Positions 60,446 through 64,000 of a DNA stretch of 64,000 nt are shown in pieces. This stretch comes from an uncultured Collinsella sp. (lineage in GTDB: Bacteria; Actinomycetota; Coriobacteriia; Coriobacteriales; Coriobacteriaceae), in assembly GCA_938023905.1 (NCBI GenBank), contig CALJCO010000011.1, positions 1 to 64,000 of the forward strand. Direction: 5' to 3'. Each line of letters begins with the position of its first letter. Position 1 is the first letter of the stretch. The notes beneath the pieces are model-generated. The model did not search any database, was not told where the DNA came from, and saw only the letters and a program-made list of their open reading frames with translations. Both the position numbers and the translations under genes were made by a program.

Positions 60446-61003
60446 TTAGCGGCCCAGCATCCTAAAGAAACGCTCCTCGAGCGCGGAATCGGTCTCAAAG
60501 ACGCCGCGGCGAGCAAGCGTCACGGTCTTGGTGCCGGGCTTTTGCACGCCACGCATCGTCATACACATATGCTCGGCCTCCATCAACACAATCGCTCCCT
60601 GGGGAGCAAGATAATCCATGAGGGCATCGGCAACCTGTGCGCACAGTTGCTCCTGCAGCTGAAGACGGCGGGCATAAACCTCAACCGTGCGGGCGAGCTT
60701 AGAAAGCCCAGCCACCCGACCGTTAGGGATATAACCAATGGCGGCCTTGCCATAAAACGGCAGCAGATGATGTTCGCACAGCGAGTAGAACGTAATGTCG
60801 CGCTCGATAACCAAATCGTTCGAAGCGACGGCAAAGGTTTTGGACAGATGCTCCTCGGCACTCTGGTCCATGCCGCCGGCGATCTCACCATACATACGGG
60901 CAACGCGCGCCGGGGTCTCCAGCAGGCCCTCACGAGTTGGGTCCTCGCCTATGCCCTCAAGCAACAGCTTAATGGCGGCCTCGACTTTTTCCTGATCGAC
61001 CAT
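60446..61003 (-). CDS. folE: GTP cyclohydrolase I
   Basis: The protein of 185 residues has [27 protein letters not shown] (zinc Cys/His), [19 protein letters not shown] and [12 protein letters not shown] (third zinc Cys). It makes dihydroneopterin triphosphate from GTP, the first step of folate synthesis. Start: M1 at 61003, where the frame begins; a weak GGCC-type ribosome binding site precedes. It is 65 bases downstream of nrdG. Confidence 0.94.
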   Translation of the reverse strand: MVDQEKVEAAIKLLLEGIGEDPTREGLLETPARVARMYGEIAGGMDQSAEEHLSKTFAVASNDLVIERDITFYSLCEHHLLPFYGKAAIGYIPNGRVAGLSKLARTVEVYARRLQLQEQLCAQVADALMDYLAPQGAIVLMEAEHMCMTMRGVQKPGTKTVTLARRGVFETDSALEERFFRMLGR

Positions 61004-61069
61004 CTGGGCCTCACTTTTCCGATTTCACGTTCGCGCTATGGTACCACGCCCTTTGGCATCGACCACAAG

Positions 61070-61651
61070 CTACATAGTATGGGTCGAATAGACCGGATCA
61101 TCACGCCAAAGTTCAACCGCATCACAAAGCGCAACGCCCTCGCGCTCAGCACGGGCGCGCGTAGCGTTCATATCGATCACGCGCTGGTTGCTCGAGCCCC
61201 TAAAGCGCAACGAGATATCGTACAGATCTTGAACAAACGGGCCGTCCACCAACATGTCGAGGCAGGCAAGGATGCGGTCCGTCACCTCGGTATGATGACG
61301 ACCGCCCGGCATAAGCTCCTCGAGTACGTCGCCGGTAAAACACCAAATGGTCTTTCCTGACCCCGAAGGATAAGCGGCACGAACACGCTCGACGAACTCA
61401 ACGAGTCCCGCCTGATTCTCAGGTTCCATAGGCTCGCCGCCCAAAATCGTCAGGCCATCGATAAAGGGATGATCGAGGCTCTCGATAATCTTGTCCTCGA
61501 CGGCACGATCGAACGGCTCGCCCGCAGCAAAATCCCACGCGACAGAGTTAAAGCAGTTCTTGCACCCACGACGACACCCGCTCACAAACAGAGAAGTACG
61601 AACGCCTTCCCCATCAGCAATGTCGAAATACTTAATGTTCGCGTAGTTCAT
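61070..61651 (-). CDS. nrdG: Anaerobic ribonucleoside-triphosphate reductase activating protein
   Basis: The protein of 193 residues is a radical SAM activase with the cluster motif CRRGCKNC (C26, C30, C33), GILGGEPME-like LTILGGEPMEPENQAG and VDGPF. It installs the glycyl radical on NrdD using SAM. The frame extends to 61768, but GGAAGG before ATG at 61651 marks the start. It follows nrdD across a 430-bp region with a large inverted repeat. Confidence 0.93.
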   Translation of the reverse strand: MNYANIKYFDIADGEGVRTSLFVSGCRRGCKNCFNSVAWDFAAGEPFDRAVEDKIIESLDHPFIDGLTILGGEPMEPENQAGLVEFVERVRAAYPSGSGKTIWCFTGDVLEELMPGGRHHTEVTDRILACLDMLVDGPFVQDLYDISLRFRGSSNQRVIDMNATRARAEREGVALCDAVELWRDDPVYSTHTM

Positions 61652-61665
61652 AGGTAACCTTCCTG

Positions 61666-61755
61666 GGGGTCTGGAGTATATCATCCCGTCCTCAAACAGC
61701 TTCGCTCGCTGCGCTCGCTGCAGAACTGCGGGCGGGACGATATACTCCAGACCCC
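61666..61755. repeat. Large inverted repeat in front of nrdG
   Basis: The arms 61666-61691 and 61730-61755 match at 24 of 26 positions. The loop has the tandem unit CGCTCGCTGCGCTCGCTG. The element ends 15 bases before the nrdG Shine-Dalgarno. It may attenuate or protect the transcript; it could also be a small mobile repeat. Confidence 0.65.
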
Positions 61756-61768
61756 TCGCGAGCAACAC

Positions 61769-62080
61769 TCAATGAACGAAGCGAACATCGAGCATAGGGT
61801 TCGAGGTCTGATAAATACTGAGTTGCAGCTCAACCGTTGCTGCAAGCAAATCGCTGCTGCAGCTCAACTCATTTCCGCTAAGAACTTCGAGGAGTGAGTA
61901 GGCTGCGCGCCGCATCTCAGCTACGTCAACTTGGCTGAGCCGAGAGGGCCGCTTGGGCTTTTGCTCGATATGAGTTCCGCACGAACAGGAGGCGCCAGTG
62001 GCGCCTCCGTCGTGAGCCAGGACTGTCCGAAATAGCGAGTAAAGATCCGGGGCCTCGCTACGGGGCAGCCTGGGATGGTT
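61769..62080 (-). other. Possible small coding region between nrdD and nrdG
   Basis: The frame has about 100 codons without a stop and contains LYSLFRTVLAHDGGATGAS and SQVDVAEMRRAAYSLLEVLS, which read like a protein with helices. It opens inside the nrdD end, and no start with a Shine-Dalgarno sequence is seen after the nrdD stop. I cannot tell a small gene from chance or a gene remnant. Confidence 0.25.
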
Positions 62081-62081
62081 A

Positions 62082-64000
62082 TTAGAGATGCAGCACGCGG
62101 TCGCGGATCTCCTCGGTTCGGCCCTGGTTCCAGAACTGGGTACCGATGTAGCCGCACGTGCGACGGGCGACATTCATCTTCTCCTGGTCACGATTGCCGC
62201 AGTTGGGGCACTCCCACACCAGCTTGCCATCGTCCTCGACAATCTTGATCTCGCCATCGTAGCCGCACACCTGGCAATAATCGCTCTTGGTGTTGAGCTC
62301 GGCGTACATGATGTTGTCGTAGATGTACTGCATCACGCGAATGACAGCCTTGAGGTTGTCCTGCATGTTGGGAACCTCGACGTAGGAGATGGCACCGCCC
62401 GGCGAAAGCTGCTGGAACATACCCTCGAACTTGAGCTTGTCGAATGCGTCGATCTCCTCGGACACGTGGACGTGGTAGCTGTTGGTGATGTAGCCCTTGT
62501 CCGTCACGCCCGGGATGATGCCAAAACGACGCTGCAGGCACTTGGCGAACTTGTAGGTCGTCGACTCAAGCGGGGTACCGTACAGCGAGAAGTCAATATC
62601 GCTTTCGGCCTTCCACTCGGCGCACTTGTCGTTCATGCGCTGCATGACGGCCATGGCAAAGGGCGTGCCCTCCTTCTCGGTGTGGCTGTGGCCCGTCATG
62701 TACTTAACGCACTCATACAGACCGGCATAACCCAGACTGATGGTGGAGTAACCGCCCACGAGCAACTTGTCGATCGTCTCGCCCTTCTTCAGGCGGGCGA
62801 GGGCACCGTACTGCCAAAGAATCGGTGCGGCATCCGAAAGCGTACCCATCAGACGCTCATGACGGCACAGCAGGGCGCGGTGGCACAGCTCGAGGCGCTC
62901 GTCGAAGATTTTCCAGAACTTGTCCATGTCCTGATGCGAGCTCAGCGCGACATCGGGCAGGTTGATGGTCACAACGCCCTGGTTAAAGCGACCGTAGTAC
63001 TTGGGCTTGTTCGGGTCATAGTTCAGCGCGTTGGCGACATTGTTAAAGCCGTTGCCCGAGCGGTCGGGCGTCAAGAAGCTGCGGCAACCCATGCAGGTGT
63101 AGCAATCGCCGTTGCCAGCGGTCTCGCCCTTAGACAGCTTGAGCTCGCGCATCTTCTTCTCAGAGATATAGTCGGGCACCATGCGCTTGGCGGTGCACTT
63201 CGCGGCCAGCTGGGTCAGGTAGAAGTACGGGGAATTCTCGTGAACGTTATCGTCCTCGAGTACATAGATGAGCTTGGGGAATGCCGGGGTAATCCACACG
63301 CCGGCCTCGTTCTTAACGCCCTCGTAGCGCTGGCGAAGCGTCTCCTCCACGATCATGGCAAGGTCGTGCTTCTCCTGAGGCGTACGGGCCTCGTTAAGAT
63401 ACATAAAGACCGTCACGAACGGCGCCTGGCCGTTCGTGGTCATAAGCGTCACGACCTGATACTGGATCGTCTGGACGCCGCGACGAATCTCGTCACGCAG
63501 ACGGTCCTCAACAACCTCGCGGACCTTTTCGGGAGATGCGGAAACGCCGAGCTCCTCGAGCTCGCGGGCGACCTCGCCGCGAATCTTTTGACGGCTCACC
63601 TCGACGAACGGGGCAAGATGGGTCAGCGAAATCGACTGGCCACCGTACTGAGAGGAAGCAACCTGAGCGATGATCTGCGTCGCGATGTTGCAGGCGGTCG
63701 AGAAGCTGTGCGGCTTCTCAATCAGCGTACCCGAGATAACAGTGCCGTTCTGGAGCATGTCCTCCAGGTTCACCAGATCGCAGTTGTGCATGTGCTGGGC
63801 AAAGTAATCCGAATCGTGGAAATGAATCAGACCCTCATTATGGGCATCCACGATCTCTTGGGGCAGCAGCACACGCTGAGTCAGGTCCTTGGAGATCTCG
63901 CCGGCCATGTAGTCACGCTGAACGGAATTGACGGTCGGGTTCTTGTTGGAGTTCTCTTGCTTGACCTCTTCGTTGTTGCACTCGATCAACGACAGAATCT
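62082..64000 (-). CDS. nrdD: Anaerobic ribonucleoside-triphosphate reductase (5' end missing)
   Basis: The protein runs off the right edge of the window; about 640 residues are visible. It contains ENSNKNPTVNSVQRDYMAGE, GDCYTCMGCRSFLTPDRSGNG, the zinc site CQVCGYDGE...CPNCG, and the glycyl radical site RRTCGYIGTQFWNQGR at the C-terminus. An upstream ATP-cone domain should lie outside the window. It reduces ribonucleoside triphosphates under anaerobic conditions. The first in-window start-like codon is only internal. Confidence 0.95.
   Translation of the reverse strand, partial: ILSLIECNNEEVKQENSNKNPTVNSVQRDYMAGEISKDLTQRVLLPQEIVDAHNEGLIHFHDSDYFAQHMHNCDLVNLEDMLQNGTVISGTLIEKPHSFSTACNIATQIIAQVASSQYGGQSISLTHLAPFVEVSRQKIRGEVARELEELGVSASPEKVREVVEDRLRDEIRRGVQTIQYQVVTLMTTNGQAPFVTVFMYLNEARTPQEKHDLAMIVEETLRQRYEGVKNEAGVWITPAFPKLIYVLEDDNVHENSPYFYLTQLAAKCTAKRMVPDYISEKKMRELKLSKGETAGNGDCYTCMGCRSFLTPDRSGNGFNNVANALNYDPNKPKYYGRFNQGVVTINLPDVALSSHQDMDKFWKIFDERLELCHRALLCRHERLMGTLSDAAPILWQYGALARLKKGETIDKLLVGGYSTISLGYAGLYECVKYMTGHSHTEKEGTPFAMAVMQRMNDKCAEWKAESDIDFSLYGTPLESTTYKFAKCLQRRFGIIPGVTDKGYITNSYHVHVSEEIDAFDKLKFEGMFQQLSPGGAISYVEVPNMQDNLKAVIRVMQYIYDNIMYAELNTKSDYCQVCGYDGEIKIVEDDGKLVWECPNCGNRDQEKMNVARRTCGYIGTQFWNQGRTEEIRDRVLHL

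Larger units (their letters stand above)
61652..62081. other. Unusually long gap between nrdD and nrdG
   Basis: This 430-bp stretch contains the inverted repeat at 61666-61755, a perfect palindrome GGAGGCGCCAGTGGCGCCTCC around 61988-62008, and an open frame on the minus strand ending at 61769 (up to 62173) with codons like a real coding region but no clear start. There is no U-tract terminator after the nrdD stop. Confidence 0.6.

Noticed and set aside
1..64000. CRISPR arrays, prophage, transposase or integrase genes
   Set aside because: No regularly spaced repeats, no integrase, transposase or phage structural gene was seen in the window.

Overview
The window is about 60% G+C by eye and reads as the chromosome of an obligately anaerobic, low-redox-potential, high-G+C Gram-positive bacterium. 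The gene set and intergenic style fit the Coriobacteriia, most likely a Collinsella-like gut bacterium. That placement is inference from gene content: class III ribonucleotide reductase NrdDG, LicT-controlled PTS, SdpRI pair, YfcC carrier, UmuC/YolD-type polymerase cassette, DUF3793 plus flavodoxin, and L-lactate dehydrogenase. No rRNA, tRNA, CRISPR array, integrase or insertion sequence was recognised, so this is ordinary chromosome with accessory metabolic loci.

Layout. 1-7100: nucleoid-associated protein, Mbeg1-like hydrolase, L-lactate dehydrogenase, aminotransferase and glutamine-dependent NAD synthetase, all on the minus strand. 7100-12700: a two-gene DUF4160 pair, then a PTS locus (antiterminator, leader with antiterminator RNA and terminator, EIIBC, ceramidase-like protein, AEC transporter). 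12900-20300: two plus-strand proteins of unknown role, the ABC-F factor EttA, the sdpR-sdpI pair, tcdA and a TatD nuclease. 20361-31749: an eleven-gene minus-strand locus with a GntR regulator, a YfcC carrier, homologues of FrlC, FrlB and FrlD (two kinases), two amidohydrolases with altered metal ligands, YjbQ, BtpA/SgcQ and an FGGY kinase. This is the strongest candidate for an undescribed catabolic system, probably for glycated amines or a related modified sugar.

31900-36200: two HAD phosphatases, glucose-6-phosphate isomerase and a half-length iron-alcohol-dehydrogenase-like protein. 36272-38270: a Y-family polymerase plus YolD-like partner behind tandem LexA-like boxes. 38290-43250: a heavy-metal-associated protein with a CsoR-like operator, DUF3793 plus flavodoxin, and a polar amino acid ABC transporter whose permease carries an N-terminal extracytoplasmic domain. 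43390-49950: endonuclease IV, two oxidoreductases linked by a duplicated covarying hairpin leader, a cyclase, a ketopantoate-reductase-like protein and a secreted beta-barrel protein. 50160-52751: metY with a Cys/Met leader peptide, divergent from a LysR gene. 52851-59326: RNase HI, oxidoreductase, acylphosphatase, Fur-family regulator, HAD phosphatase, a UreE-like/FKBP pair, a dipeptidase and a YgjP-like protease. 59333-64000: nrdD-nrdG followed by folE, an HD-domain gene and folB.

The intergenic DNA is rich in structure. Most units end in clear hairpin terminators, and several imperfect palindromes occur that are not terminators. Starts were often moved downstream of the longest reading frame to the codon behind a good Shine-Dalgarno sequence; GTG and TTG starts are common.
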